From: Croceivirga lutea | GTDB taxonomy: Bacteria > Bacteroidota > Bacteroidia > Flavobacteriales > Flavobacteriaceae | Length of the DNA: 64,000 nucleotides | Assembly: GCF_014235875.1 (NCBI RefSeq) | Contig: NZ_JACJUK010000001.1 | Span: forward strand, 310,001 to 374,000 | Direction of reading: 5' to 3' | Shown here: piece by piece, positions 8,438 to 17,549 of the stretch | Position numbering within the stretch: the stretch's first letter is position 1 | Layout: every line of letters begins with the position of its first letter | The notes under the pieces: generated by a model | The model's input: the letters and a program-made list of their open reading frames with translations, nothing else | Databases searched by the model: none | Told to the model about the DNA's origin: nothing | Translations under genes and position numbers: made by a program

Positions 8438-10000
8438 TTAGTTTTTGTTAGGTAATGTTCCTAAATGTTCACAATTTTTAAGCGATTGCATACCGTTAAA
8501 TGGTACGCTATCTTTTTGATAGCGGTATACTCTGCGTAAATCACTGCTAAGATAGTCATCATCAACATTTACTTGTACATCTTCCATATTAAATTGACAG
8601 GGATGTTCATAACCTGCTGCATGAGTAATTTCTAAAAATTCTTTTCTGAAAGTCTTAAAATACTGAGCAAGCCGGTCTGACTTTAAGGGAACATCAATAC
8701 CTGCTTGAAGCCATTTACTTTGGGTTGCCACACCAGCCGGACAGCGATTAGTATGGCATACCTGTGCTTGAATACAACCAATACTCATCATGGCTTCTCT
8801 AGCCACGTTTATGCAGTCAACACCCATCGCAAATGCCATTGCTGCTTTGGCAGGAAAACCTAATTTTCCACTACCAATAAAAACAATACGTTCTGTTAAA
8901 CCTCTTTCTTGAAAAAGTCTATAAATAGCAGTAAAACCATAAGAAAAAGGTAATGAAACATGGTCTGCAAAGCTAGGTGGAGCAGCCCCAGTACCACCTT
9001 CACCGCCATCAACTGTAATAAAATCTGGCCCTTTTCCTGTTTTTTTCATTAAATCAGCAAGTTCTTCCCATTGATTAAGTTTACCAATAGCACCTTTTAT
9101 ACCTACAGGTAAGCCTGTTTCCTCGGCAATATTCTCAATTAAATTTAAGAGTTCTTCTATGGTAGAAAATGCTTTATGTGTGGAAGGTGACAACACGTCT
9201 TTACCTACTTCTACACCGCGTATTTTTGCAATTTCAGGAGTAATTTTTGCGCCAGGTAAAACCCCACCTTTTCCAGGTTTTGCGCCTTGGCTAAGTTTAA
9301 TTTCTATGGCTCTAACTTGGGGATTTTCTTCAACCAATTTTTTCATTTTTTCTATGGAAAAATTGCCATCCTTAGAACGCACCCCAAAATAACCCGTTCC
9401 AAAATGAAAAATTACATCACCTCCTTTTTTATGGTAAGGAGATAGTCCGCCTTCACCGGTGTTGTGATAGGCTCCACTTTTTAATACACCATTGTTCATA
9501 GCTTCAACCGCAGCCGCTGAAAGCGAACCAAAACTCATCGCAGAAATATTGATAATGGAGGCAGGTCTAAAAGGTCTCTTACGCTTATGATAAGCCCCAA
9601 TAACTTTTGCACATGGCAAAAAATAAGGGTCTTCAGTGTTTGGGTGATTTGTTGGAATTTGGTATGCCAACATTGCATTTTTTACAAATAAATGTTGGTG
9701 CGCATAAATATCGCGGTCTGTACCAAAACCTTCGTAATTATTTTCATTCTTGGCCGAGGCATAAATCCAGCCCCGTTCAATACGGTTAAAAGGTAATTCT
9801 TCTCTATTATTAGCCACAAAATATTGGCGCATTTCAGGACCAATACTTTCTAACCAATACCGTAAATGACCAACTATAGGATAATTATGTTTAATAGTAT
9901 GCTTTTTTTGAATAAAAATATCCCAAATAGCCACTACTAATAATCCAATAAGCAAGTAAGCCCACCAGGGCAGTAGGCTTACAATTTCAGAAATGTTCAT
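8438..10000 (-). CDS. FMN-binding glutamate synthase family protein
   Basis: This corresponds to the FMN/synthase domain of GltB without the amidotransferase half. The 520-residue protein has an N-terminal membrane segment (about 11-30), then the (beta/alpha)8 FMN domain. Landmarks are HNTGEGGLSPYH (179-190), the IEIKLSQGAKPGKGG loop (232-246), and DGGEGGTGAAPPSFADHVSLP (331-351). The [3Fe-4S] cysteine pattern C-X5-C-X4-C is present at C409, C415 and C420. Stand-alone membrane-anchored forms are widespread in bacteria, and their in vivo substrate is not settled. I would not call this a functional glutamate synthase. It sits in a tight operon five bases downstream of the M20 hydrolase gene. 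Confidence 0.88.
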   Translation of the reverse strand: MNISEIVSLLPWWAYLLIGLLVVAIWDIFIQKKHTIKHNYPIVGHLRYWLESIGPEMRQYFVANNREELPFNRIERGWIYASAKNENNYEGFGTDRDIYAHQHLFVKNAMLAYQIPTNHPNTEDPYFLPCAKVIGAYHKRKRPFRPASIINISAMSFGSLSAAAVEAMNNGVLKSGAYHNTGEGGLSPYHKKGGDVIFHFGTGYFGVRSKDGNFSIEKMKKLVEENPQVRAIEIKLSQGAKPGKGGVLPGAKITPEIAKIRGVEVGKDVLSPSTHKAFSTIEELLNLIENIAEETGLPVGIKGAIGKLNQWEELADLMKKTGKGPDFITVDGGEGGTGAAPPSFADHVSLPFSYGFTAIYRLFQERGLTERIVFIGSGKLGFPAKAAMAFAMGVDCINVAREAMMSIGCIQAQVCHTNRCPAGVATQSKWLQAGIDVPLKSDRLAQYFKTFRKEFLEITHAAGYEHPCQFNMEDVQVNVDDDYLSSDLRRVYRYQKDSVPFNGMQSLKNCEHLGTLPNKN

Positions 10001-10005
10001 TGAAA

Positions 10006-11292
10006 TTATTTTCCCGCATTTAAATAATCAAGTGTTAATTCAGTCATCGCTTTTACACCCAATTGCATACCAGCATCATCAATTAAAAAGTCAGGTGTAT
10101 GATGAGGATAAGACTCCGTTGTACCAGGGGTCATTCCACCCAAGAAAAAGAAGAATCCTGGAACTTCTCTCTGAAAATAAGAGAAATCTTCTGCACCAGT
10201 TACTGCTTTTTGTATAACCACATTTTCAGTACCTGCAACACGATTTAAGGTTGGTAACATTTGCGAAACTAATTCGGGGTTATTAAAGGTTATGTCTGTA
10301 GCATCTTTAATAGTACAAGTTGCCTCACCACCATAAGCTTTAGCAATATCTGCAACCATTTCTTTCATTCGTTTATTAATATGGTCTTTCATATCATAAT
10401 CTAAAGTTCTAATGGTACCAATCATTTCTGCTGATTCTGGAATAATGTTAAATCGTACTCCACTTTTTATTTTACCAACTGTAATTACGGCAGCTTCATT
10501 AGTTAAATTAGATTCTCTACTAATAATTGTTTGTAGCCCATCAATAATTTTTGCGCTAATCAAAATAGGGTCAACACCCGACCATGGTTGAGAACCATGA
10601 CTCTGTTTTCCCTTCACTTTAATAGTGAAGCTTTGTGCTGCTGCCATTGTACCTCCGCTTTTATAACGAATCATACCAACAGGAGTTTGAGAATTAATAT
10701 GTAGTCCAAAAATGGCATCCACATCCGGATTCTTTAAAACCCCTTCTTTAACCATTAATAGAGCACCACCTTCTTCACCTGGCGGTGGACCTTCTTCTGC
10801 AGGTTGAAAAATAAACTTTACGGTACCGTTAATTTTATCTTTGTTCTTGGCTAGCACCTCTGCAACTCCCATTAAAATAGCTGTGTGGGTATCGTGACCA
10901 CAAGCGTGCATTACACCAATTTTTTCACCCAAAAATTCTGAGGTAACCTCTGATTTAAAAGGTAAATTGTTACGTTCTGTTACGGGTAAAGCATCAATAT
11001 CTGCTCTTAGGGCTACAACCTTACCAGGGTTATTACCTTTTAAGACACCAACAACACCCGTATGTGCAACTTCTGTTTGAACATCAATTCCTAAACTTTT
11101 TAGGTGCTTGGCAATCTTCTCAGCTGTTTTAAATTCTCGATTGCTTAATTCTGGATTTTGATGAATATCATGTCGCCAGTCGATTACTTTTTGCTCAATA
11201 GCTTTATAGTCTTTTTCCAAATTAGGTCCCTGAGCAAAAACGATAACGCTAAGAACACAAAACAAAAGTGTCAAATATTTTTTCATAATCAT
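10006..11292 (-). CDS. Secreted M20 family amidohydrolase / carboxypeptidase
   Basis: This is a metal-dependent amidohydrolase of the IAA-amino-acid hydrolase / hippurate hydrolase group, which cleaves N-acyl amino acids. A signal peptide (about 1-20, ending VFAQ) places it in the periplasm. The metal site is seen in MHACGHDTH (128-136, with C131 and H133), the EEG acid-base segment and the late GAEDFSYF motif. The dimerisation domain lies between (QSFTIKVKGKQSHGSQPWSGVDPI). The length of 428 is normal for the group. It lies between the DsrE-like gene (three bases away) and the FMN enzyme gene (five bases away). The natural substrate is unknown. Confidence 0.92.
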   Translation of the reverse strand: MIMKKYLTLLFCVLSVIVFAQGPNLEKDYKAIEQKVIDWRHDIHQNPELSNREFKTAEKIAKHLKSLGIDVQTEVAHTGVVGVLKGNNPGKVVALRADIDALPVTERNNLPFKSEVTSEFLGEKIGVMHACGHDTHTAILMGVAEVLAKNKDKINGTVKFIFQPAEEGPPPGEEGGALLMVKEGVLKNPDVDAIFGLHINSQTPVGMIRYKSGGTMAAAQSFTIKVKGKQSHGSQPWSGVDPILISAKIIDGLQTIISRESNLTNEAAVITVGKIKSGVRFNIIPESAEMIGTIRTLDYDMKDHINKRMKEMVADIAKAYGGEATCTIKDATDITFNNPELVSQMLPTLNRVAGTENVVIQKAVTGAEDFSYFQREVPGFFFFLGGMTPGTTESYPHHTPDFLIDDAGMQLGVKAMTELTLDYLNAGK

Positions 11293-11295
11293 AAA

Positions 11296-11832
11296 TTAAA
11301 ATTTAATTAGGCTGTAGCCCTGGTTTTGTAACTGAATTAAGGCTGTCATAGCTGAAAGACCAAGTTGTACACCAGGCTGAATATCTTCCATAGGAAAGTT
11401 TCTAGATAGTGATGATTGTCCACAAAAAATAAATTCAACACCTACATTCAACAGGTCTTGAATCATTTCAATATTTGGATTATCGACACCATATCTGGCT
11501 TTGTAGGCATCATTAGTACATAAATCTTTAGAAGCTTTGTTATGCACTACTAAGGTAACTTTCATATTTTCAATGGGGACTCCACTTTGGGCGTGCATAT
11601 TTAAAAACCTTGCAGCAGTTTCGATAGATGCATTACGCTGAGTAAGGTCTTCTGGTGAATTCATAATGTCAAAAACCACTTTATACTCAGTGTCTAAAGG
11701 AGTTTTAAAATCTGGATTTTCAATGGTCCAAACTTTACCATAATTTTCTAAAATTGGCCCCGCACTTTTTTCTTGAGCATAAATAAATAGACAAGAAATT
11801 AGCGCAACGAGCAGTGATACGTTACTTTTCAT
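11296..11832 (-). CDS. Exported DsrE-like protein
   Basis: A 178-residue protein with a signal peptide (about 1-19, ending IYAQ) and a DsrE/F-like fold. Supporting segments are YKVVFDIMNSPEDLTQRNASIETAARFLNMHAQSG, the central VTLVVHNKAS strand and the end LNVGVEFIFCGQSS. Cytoplasmic DsrE proteins relay sulfur. Exported versions such as this keep the fold and two cysteines (in DLCTNDAY and FIFCGQSS), but their role is unknown. It is the first gene of the five-gene minus-strand operon, so the promoter should lie in 11833-11950. Confidence 0.82.
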   Translation of the reverse strand: MKSNVSLLVALISCLFIYAQEKSAGPILENYGKVWTIENPDFKTPLDTEYKVVFDIMNSPEDLTQRNASIETAARFLNMHAQSGVPIENMKVTLVVHNKASKDLCTNDAYKARYGVDNPNIEMIQDLLNVGVEFIFCGQSSLSRNFPMEDIQPGVQLGLSAMTALIQLQNQGYSLIKF

Positions 11833-11950
11833 GCCGGTAAATATATTAAAAAGGAAGTATTCTTATTTAACTGTTTAAAACTATTGTTAGGTTCATTTTA
11901 GTAAAAAGGGAGTTTTAGCTAATTTCACAGTTTGAGATGAGGAAAAAATT

Positions 11951-14275
11951 ATGTCGTATTTAGAGGAGTTAAATGAAGCACAACTAAAACCCGTGCTCCA
12001 TAAAGATGGAGCGTTAATGGTTATTGCAGGTGCAGGTTCTGGTAAAACAAGAGTTTTAACGTATAGAATTGCACATTTAATGGAGCAGGGTGTTGACTCT
12101 TTTAATATTCTTGCATTAACCTTTACCAACAAAGCAGCACGTGAAATGAAAAAACGTATTGCTACCATAGTTGGTAGTTCAGAAGCTAAAAATTTATGGA
12201 TGGGAACCTTCCATTCCATATTTGCTCGATTATTACGTTATGATGGTGATAAATTAGGTTTCCCAAGCAATTTCACTATTTATGATACCCAAGATTCTCA
12301 GCGACTTATAGCGAGCATTATAAAAGAAATGGGGTTAGACAAAGATGTTTATAAATACAAACAAATTCAAAACCGAATTTCTTCTTACAAAAATAGTTTG
12401 ATAACAGTCAAAGCTTATTTTCAAAATCCAGAATTGATGGAAGCCGATGCCATGGCTAAACGCCCAAGAATGGGTGAAATCTATCAGAATTATGTAGATA
12501 GATGTTTTAAAGCTGGAGCAATGGATTTTGACGATTTATTACTGCGAACCAACGAGCTTTTAAATAGGTTTCCAGAAGTATTAAAAAAGTATCAAGAACG
12601 TTTTAAATACATTTTGGTTGATGAGTACCAAGACACCAATCATAGTCAATACCTAATTGTACGTGCCTTAGCAGACCGCTTTCAAAATATCTGTGTGGTT
12701 GGTGATGATGCGCAAAGTATATACTCATTTAGAGGTGCAAATATTAGTAATATTTTAAATTTTCAACGAGATTATGAAGATGTTGCAGTTTATCGTTTAG
12801 AACAGAATTATAGGTCTACCAAAAACATTGTAGAAGCGGCAAATTCAATCATTGCAAATAATAAAGACCAATTAGAAAAAGAAGTATGGACTTCTAATGA
12901 CTATGGCGGAAAAATTATTATAAATCGCAGTGTAACAGATGCAGAGGAAGGAAGGTATGTAGCCAGTTCTATTTTTGAAAACAAAATGCAACAACAACTG
13001 CAGAATGGAGAATTTGCTGTGTTATACAGAACAAATTCCCAATCTAGGGCTATAGAAGATGCTCTTCGAAAAAAAGATATTCCCTACCGTATTTATGGTG
13101 GCTTATCTTTTTATCAGCGTAAAGAAATTAAAGATGTATTAGCGTATTTACGTCTAATTATAAACCCTAAGGACGAAGAAGCGCTTAAACGGGTAATAAA
13201 TTTTCCCGCCAGAGGAATTGGTGGAACAACCTTAGATAAATTAACCGTTGCGGCAAACCATTACAAGCGTTCAATTTTTGAGGTAATGGAGAATCTAGAT
13301 AAGATTAGTCTGGCCATAAATACGGGAACAAAAAATAAGTTAACCAACTTTGTAAATATGATTAAGAGTTTTCAGATAATGAATGAAAACTCAGACGCAT
13401 TTACTTTGGCCGAACATGTCTCAAAGAAGACCGGATTGCTGTTAGAATTTAAAAAAGATGGAACTCCAGAGGGCATTGCCAGAATGGAAAATATTGAAGA
13501 GCTCTTAAATGGTATCAAAGACTTTGTAGAAGGGCAACGAGAGGTTGCAGATGCTAAAGGAGATTTAACTGAATTTCTTGAAGATGTTGCTTTAGCTACA
13601 GACATGGATAAAGATGTTGAAGATGATGATAGGGTAGCTTTAATGACGATACATTTAGCAAAAGGATTAGAATTCCCTTACGTTTATATTGTTGGTATGG
13701 AAGAAGACTTATTTCCATCTGCAATGAGTATGAACACAAGAAAAGAGCTAGAAGAAGAACGCAGATTGTTTTACGTTGCGCTTACCAGAGCAGAAAAACA
13801 GGCCTATTTAACCTACACTCAAAATAGATACCGTTGGGGTAAATTAATTGATGCAGAACCTAGCAGATTTTTAGAGGAAATAGATGATAAATTTGTTGAT
13901 AATCAAACGCCTATAAATGATGGTTATCGCTATAAATCTATGCTTAATGATAATATTTGGGGAGAAGTTGACAAAAGTAAATTACGACAAGTAAAACCCA
14001 CAAATGGTACACCCCCGAAAGGCAATCAACCTAACCAAAATCAATTACGAAAGCTCAGAAAAATAAAACCTAATTTATCTGAACCAACAAACAACACGGT
14101 TACTGTCGACCCAAATTTAGTAGTAGGGGTTAGGGTCAATCATTCACGATTTGGCCAAGGAAAAGTTTTAAAGTTAGAAGGTATAGGTAGTGATAAAAAA
14201 GTTGAAATACAATTTGATTCTGGTGATGTAAAAAAACTACTTCTTCGTTTTGCTAAATTGGAAATACTGGATTAA
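11951..14275 (+). CDS. uvrD: UvrD/PcrA superfamily 1A DNA helicase
   Basis: This is a 3'-5' helicase used in nucleotide-excision repair, mismatch repair and RNA polymerase backtracking. The 774-residue protein shows the Q motif LNEAQLKPV, Walker A GAGSGKT (27-33), TFTNKAAREMKKRI, the Walker B VDEYQDTN, GDDAQSIYSFRGA, QNYRST and the late motifs TIHLAKGLEFPYV and EERRLFYVALTRA. A linker rich in Pro/Asn/Gln leads to a C-terminal Tudor-like domain (GVRVNHSRFGQGKVLKL to the end), the PcrA-type element that contacts RNA polymerase. The length is normal. It is divergent from the DsrE-like operon. No operator like the one at 37268-37334 stands out upstream. Confidence 0.96.
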   Translation: MSYLEELNEAQLKPVLHKDGALMVIAGAGSGKTRVLTYRIAHLMEQGVDSFNILALTFTNKAAREMKKRIATIVGSSEAKNLWMGTFHSIFARLLRYDGDKLGFPSNFTIYDTQDSQRLIASIIKEMGLDKDVYKYKQIQNRISSYKNSLITVKAYFQNPELMEADAMAKRPRMGEIYQNYVDRCFKAGAMDFDDLLLRTNELLNRFPEVLKKYQERFKYILVDEYQDTNHSQYLIVRALADRFQNICVVGDDAQSIYSFRGANISNILNFQRDYEDVAVYRLEQNYRSTKNIVEAANSIIANNKDQLEKEVWTSNDYGGKIIINRSVTDAEEGRYVASSIFENKMQQQLQNGEFAVLYRTNSQSRAIEDALRKKDIPYRIYGGLSFYQRKEIKDVLAYLRLIINPKDEEALKRVINFPARGIGGTTLDKLTVAANHYKRSIFEVMENLDKISLAINTGTKNKLTNFVNMIKSFQIMNENSDAFTLAEHVSKKTGLLLEFKKDGTPEGIARMENIEELLNGIKDFVEGQREVADAKGDLTEFLEDVALATDMDKDVEDDDRVALMTIHLAKGLEFPYVYIVGMEEDLFPSAMSMNTRKELEEERRLFYVALTRAEKQAYLTYTQNRYRWGKLIDAEPSRFLEEIDDKFVDNQTPINDGYRYKSMLNDNIWGEVDKSKLRQVKPTNGTPPKGNQPNQNQLRKLRKIKPNLSEPTNNTVTVDPNLVVGVRVNHSRFGQGKVLKLEGIGSDKKVEIQFDSGDVKKLLLRFAKLEILD

Positions 14276-14326
14276 ACGGTTGAAATAAAACCAATTACTT
14301 ATTCGTTTGAAAGAAAAACCAAACTA

Positions 14327-14929
14327 ATGATTATTTACGGTACGCGTTCAACTCACCTAGATTCAAAACCTTTACCAACAGCTGTTTGTCCGCATTGCAC
14401 TACTAAAGGTCAACTAACAGCTAGTGTATTTAGTAGACATGTTCATGTTTTTTGGATTCCACTGTTTCCTGCAGGTAGAACCGGAGTTTTTGAATGTCAA
14501 CATTGCCATAAGGGATTTAAGAAAAAAGAACTAGGAGAAGATGGCAAAAGAGAATACAAGAATTTTAATGGAAATGTAAGAACACCTATTTGGAAGTATT
14601 CTGGTTTAGCAATTATAGCCCTTTTAATAGCTTTTGGTATTTACAGTAGTTCGCAAAATAACGCTAAGGTTGCAGAAATGGTTACAAAACCAGCTATGTA
14701 CGATATCTATACATTTAAAACAGCGACTAATTATTATTCTACATTTAAAGTTGCCAATGTTTTTAAAGATAGTATGTATGTAAATTACAATGATTATGAA
14801 GTAGAGCGACAATCAGGTATATATAAGATTGATAAAAAAGAAAATTATTCAGATTTAATTTATGTATTAACCACCGCAGAAATTGCAGATATGTATAAGA
14901 ACGGAAGAATTAAGAACATAAAAAGATAG
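14327..14929 (+). CDS. Zinc-ribbon membrane protein
   Basis: A 200-residue protein with an N-terminal zinc ribbon. The ligands are the paired cysteines CPHC (about 21-24) and CQHC (about 57-60), separated by a beta-rich segment (FWIPLFPAGRTGVFE). One membrane segment (about 90-107, YSGLAIIALLIAFGIYSS) is followed by a C-terminal domain of roughly 90 residues with no motif I recognise. The ribbon probably lies in the cytoplasm. This small family is common in Bacteroidetes and its function is not known. It follows uvrD by 51 bases and is convergent with the histidine kinase gene, three bases away. Confidence 0.72.
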   Translation: MIIYGTRSTHLDSKPLPTAVCPHCTTKGQLTASVFSRHVHVFWIPLFPAGRTGVFECQHCHKGFKKKELGEDGKREYKNFNGNVRTPIWKYSGLAIIALLIAFGIYSSSQNNAKVAEMVTKPAMYDIYTFKTATNYYSTFKVANVFKDSMYVNYNDYEVERQSGIYKIDKKENYSDLIYVLTTAEIADMYKNGRIKNIKR

Positions 14930-14931
14930 TT

Positions 14932-16773
14932 TTAACTACTCAAAGAAAATAAGACAGTGTCTTTTGAAAGAGTTTTTGGTATGGTAAAAATAAATTCACT
15001 TCCCTTTCCTTTTTCTGAGTTTATTTTAATATTCCCATTATTACGAGTGATAAAATCTAAACAAATAGAAAATCCTAAACCGGTACCTTTTTCATTGTTC
15101 GTTCCATTTGTAGTAAATGAATCCTCTTCTGTATTCAGCAGTTTTTCTATTTGGTCAGGGGTCATTCCAACCCCAGTATCTTTAACTACAATTTCAAGGT
15201 TATGCTGTTTTTCTGCTATAGAAAACAAGATATGGTCTCCTTTTGAGGTAAACTTTAAAGCATTTGATAGTAAGTTTCTAATTACAAAATCAATCATGTT
15301 CTTATCAGCATAGACCTTTGGGTTTAGTGATTGATCATAAGTAATTGAAACGCCTTTTCTCAACGCATTCTCTTGAAACAATTCAATATTATGAGTTATT
15401 AAATTCGAAATATAGAAAGACCTTTTTGAAATCTCATGGTCATTCATTTGAGATTTTGCCCAATTTAAAAGGTTATCTAATAATAATTGAAGGTTTTGAG
15501 AAGAGTCTATTAGATATTTAGTAAATACAGATTTTTCTTGTTCACTTATGCTTTCGTCTTGATTTAGAATTTGTGCTAACGAAAGTACATTTCCTGTATG
15601 TCCTCTTAAATCATGTGAGATAATTGAAAAAAATTTGTCTTTCAATTTTGAAGCATCCTTTAATTCTTTTTCCGATTCTAAAAGCCTGTAATTTAATGAG
15701 TTGAGCTCGTAATTTTTTTTATTCAACACATTTATCTGAGAACGAATTTTATTAATTACCTGATTATAAGATCTAGTTAATTGCTTAATTTCTTTAATAT
15801 TGGTTTTGGAGCTTAACTGTTTTTTACCCCTAAATCCTCGTCTTGAAAATTCGGTCATATCTTCAATCATATCATTGATTGGCTTAGCAATAAATGAGGA
15901 GAATAGTATTGCAAAAAGTATCCCAAAAACAAGTGTTAAAATGGATAGTAACGTTAAATAAGTAGTAATGTTACTTATCAGCATATTGTAATCTTCACTA
16001 ATTATATCATATAGCTTAGTAGCTTCTGTATCTAAGTTTTGGTTTATAGTATTGATTTCAGAAATTAATCCACTTTCTTGATTCCCAATTTTGGTTTCGA
16101 GAGAAACAATATTTTTGAATAATGTATGATAGGCATCAAGTTTCGCTAAAACTGGAGAATTATTTTCTAAATCTTCTTGTAGTCTTTTTTTAAGAGTATC
16201 AATTTCTACTTTTAATAGGTTTACATAAATAGTATCATTGCGCAAGAAATAATCTTTTTCACGCCTTCTAATTGAAAGAATTTCCGCAATAGAGATGTTT
16301 CCCGAATTCTCTTCAATTTCATGTATAATAGATCGCATTTCACCTTCTGTACCATAATCCCTATAGCCCCTAGTTAATTGATTTTGTACGGTTTCTTTGA
16401 ATTTTAACTCAAAATTTAAAAGATGAGTTTTTAGTTTATTAACTCGTTTTTCTATCACATTGTTACTTTCAAAAACGTGCCCATTTAATTGAAAAAGAAT
16501 TTCTTTGCCCGATGTAGTATTGGTATAAAATTCATTTATACCAAAAGTGGTACTATCTTTATAAAACTTTACATTCCTAAAATCTTGGTCCAATACATTA
16601 GAAAATGAAGTATACGCTTTTAAACGATTTACATTAAAAATAACTACCTTTTCTCTAAGGTCTTTTGCATGATTTACTTTTTCTAAAGAATGAATAGAAA
16701 AATAAATTAAAGGTCCAGCTAAGATTGATAATAGTAAAAATGCTATTAGTATTCTACCTCTAATGGTAAACAT
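14932..16773 (-). CDS. Membrane sensor histidine kinase (orphan)
   Basis: A 613-residue kinase. TM1 spans about 9-27. A long, mostly helical periplasmic sensor (30-265) follows, then TM2 (about 271-293) and a HAMP-like linker (FIAKPINDMIEDMTEFSRRG). A coiled coil leads to the HisKA domain with the phospho-acceptor H387 in SHDLRG. The ATPase domain has the N box NLLSNALKF, the G1 box DTGVGMTPDQ and the G2 box GTGLGFSICLDF. No response-regulator gene lies beside it or elsewhere in the window, so the partner is unknown. The periplasmic part looks like an all-helical chemoreceptor-type sensor, but I cannot name its ligand. Confidence 0.9.
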   Translation of the reverse strand: MFTIRGRILIAFLLLSILAGPLIYFSIHSLEKVNHAKDLREKVVIFNVNRLKAYTSFSNVLDQDFRNVKFYKDSTTFGINEFYTNTTSGKEILFQLNGHVFESNNVIEKRVNKLKTHLLNFELKFKETVQNQLTRGYRDYGTEGEMRSIIHEIEENSGNISIAEILSIRRREKDYFLRNDTIYVNLLKVEIDTLKKRLQEDLENNSPVLAKLDAYHTLFKNIVSLETKIGNQESGLISEINTINQNLDTEATKLYDIISEDYNMLISNITTYLTLLSILTLVFGILFAILFSSFIAKPINDMIEDMTEFSRRGFRGKKQLSSKTNIKEIKQLTRSYNQVINKIRSQINVLNKKNYELNSLNYRLLESEKELKDASKLKDKFFSIISHDLRGHTGNVLSLAQILNQDESISEQEKSVFTKYLIDSSQNLQLLLDNLLNWAKSQMNDHEISKRSFYISNLITHNIELFQENALRKGVSITYDQSLNPKVYADKNMIDFVIRNLLSNALKFTSKGDHILFSIAEKQHNLEIVVKDTGVGMTPDQIEKLLNTEEDSFTTNGTNNEKGTGLGFSICLDFITRNNGNIKINSEKGKGSEFIFTIPKTLSKDTVLFSLSS

Positions 16774-16858
16774 GGTTAGGTGTATTTGGGGGTGTTTAGT
16801 GGTTAAAACGATTAAAATTCTTACAAATTATATAGGAAATGAATTATTCGGTATAAAG

Positions 16859-17485
16859 ATGTCAAAAGCAAAATTTATAAAGTTATATGAAGAAAACCCC
16901 AATGCAAAACAGATTGCAGCAGTGGTTAGCATCTTAAGAAATGATGGAATTATCATCTATCCGACAGATACAGTTTATGGTTTAGGTTGTGATATAACTA
17001 ACCAAAAAGCTATGAATAGATTGGCACAGTTAAAAAACGTTAAACTAGAAAAAGTGAAATGGTCTTTTATTTGTGCAGATTTATCTAATCTTTCAGATTA
17101 TGTAAGACAAATAGACACGGCAACATTTAAAATTCTTAGAAAGAATTTACCCGGACCGTATACCTTTATTCTCCCAGGTAATAATAATCTTCCTAAATCT
17201 TTTAAAAAGAAAAAGACAGTGGGAATAAGGGTTCCAGATAACAATATTATTACAACAATTGTTGAAGCTTTAGGTAACCCAATAGTCTCCACTTCTATTT
17301 ATGATGAAGATGAAGTTATTGAATATACTACTGACCCAGAATTAATTTATGAAAAATGGGCAGATAAAGTAGATTGTGTTATTGACGGAGGTTATGGTGA
17401 TAATGTGGCTTCCACAGTGGTAGACTTGTCAGAAGGGGAGGTAACTATTATCAGAGAAGGTAAAGGTTCAATTGATTATTTATAA
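16859..17485 (+). CDS. Sua5/YciO/YrdC-domain protein, YciO type
   Basis: A 208-residue protein of the YrdC fold with the ligand-pocket segment GIIIYPTDTVYGLGCDI. The family includes TsaC/Sua5, which makes L-threonylcarbamoyl-AMP for the t6A37 tRNA modification. Several segments match E. coli YciO more closely than TsaC: WSFICADLSNLSDYV, LRKNLPGPYTFILPG, KKTVGIRVPDN, NPIVSTSIY and VDCVIDGGYG. I therefore call it YciO-like and leave the reaction open. The reading frame is open upstream to 16763. The ATG at 16859 is preferred because the family's conserved part begins shortly after it, and the upstream residues look non-coding. Confidence 0.85.
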   Translation: MSKAKFIKLYEENPNAKQIAAVVSILRNDGIIIYPTDTVYGLGCDITNQKAMNRLAQLKNVKLEKVKWSFICADLSNLSDYVRQIDTATFKILRKNLPGPYTFILPGNNNLPKSFKKKKTVGIRVPDNNIITTIVEALGNPIVSTSIYDEDEVIEYTTDPELIYEKWADKVDCVIDGGYGDNVASTVVDLSEGEVTIIREGKGSIDYL

Positions 17486-17498
17486 AAGTATCTAATAA

Positions 17499-17526
17499 AA
17501 AAGGGAAAGCTAGTGCTTTCCCTTTT
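17499..17526. terminator. Bidirectional hairpin terminator
   Basis: A perfect 12-bp stem (17499-17510 and 17515-17526) with loop TAGT. A-rich on the left and T-rich on the right, it can end both the YciO-type gene and the convergent OmpA gene. Confidence 0.85.
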
Positions 17527-17549
17527 CATATATATCTTGTTAAAGTAGA

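Noticed and set aside
11854-11865. GGAAGTATTC upstream of uvrD resembling the GGA-N5-TCC operator
   Set aside because: Only about 10 of 15 positions agree with the best site and the right half-site is broken. In AT-rich DNA this can be chance, so I do not claim that uvrD belongs to the same regulon.
11893-12219. 108-codon minus-strand frame across the start of uvrD
   Set aside because: It overlaps the Walker A region of uvrD and lacks any recognisable feature; treated as spurious.
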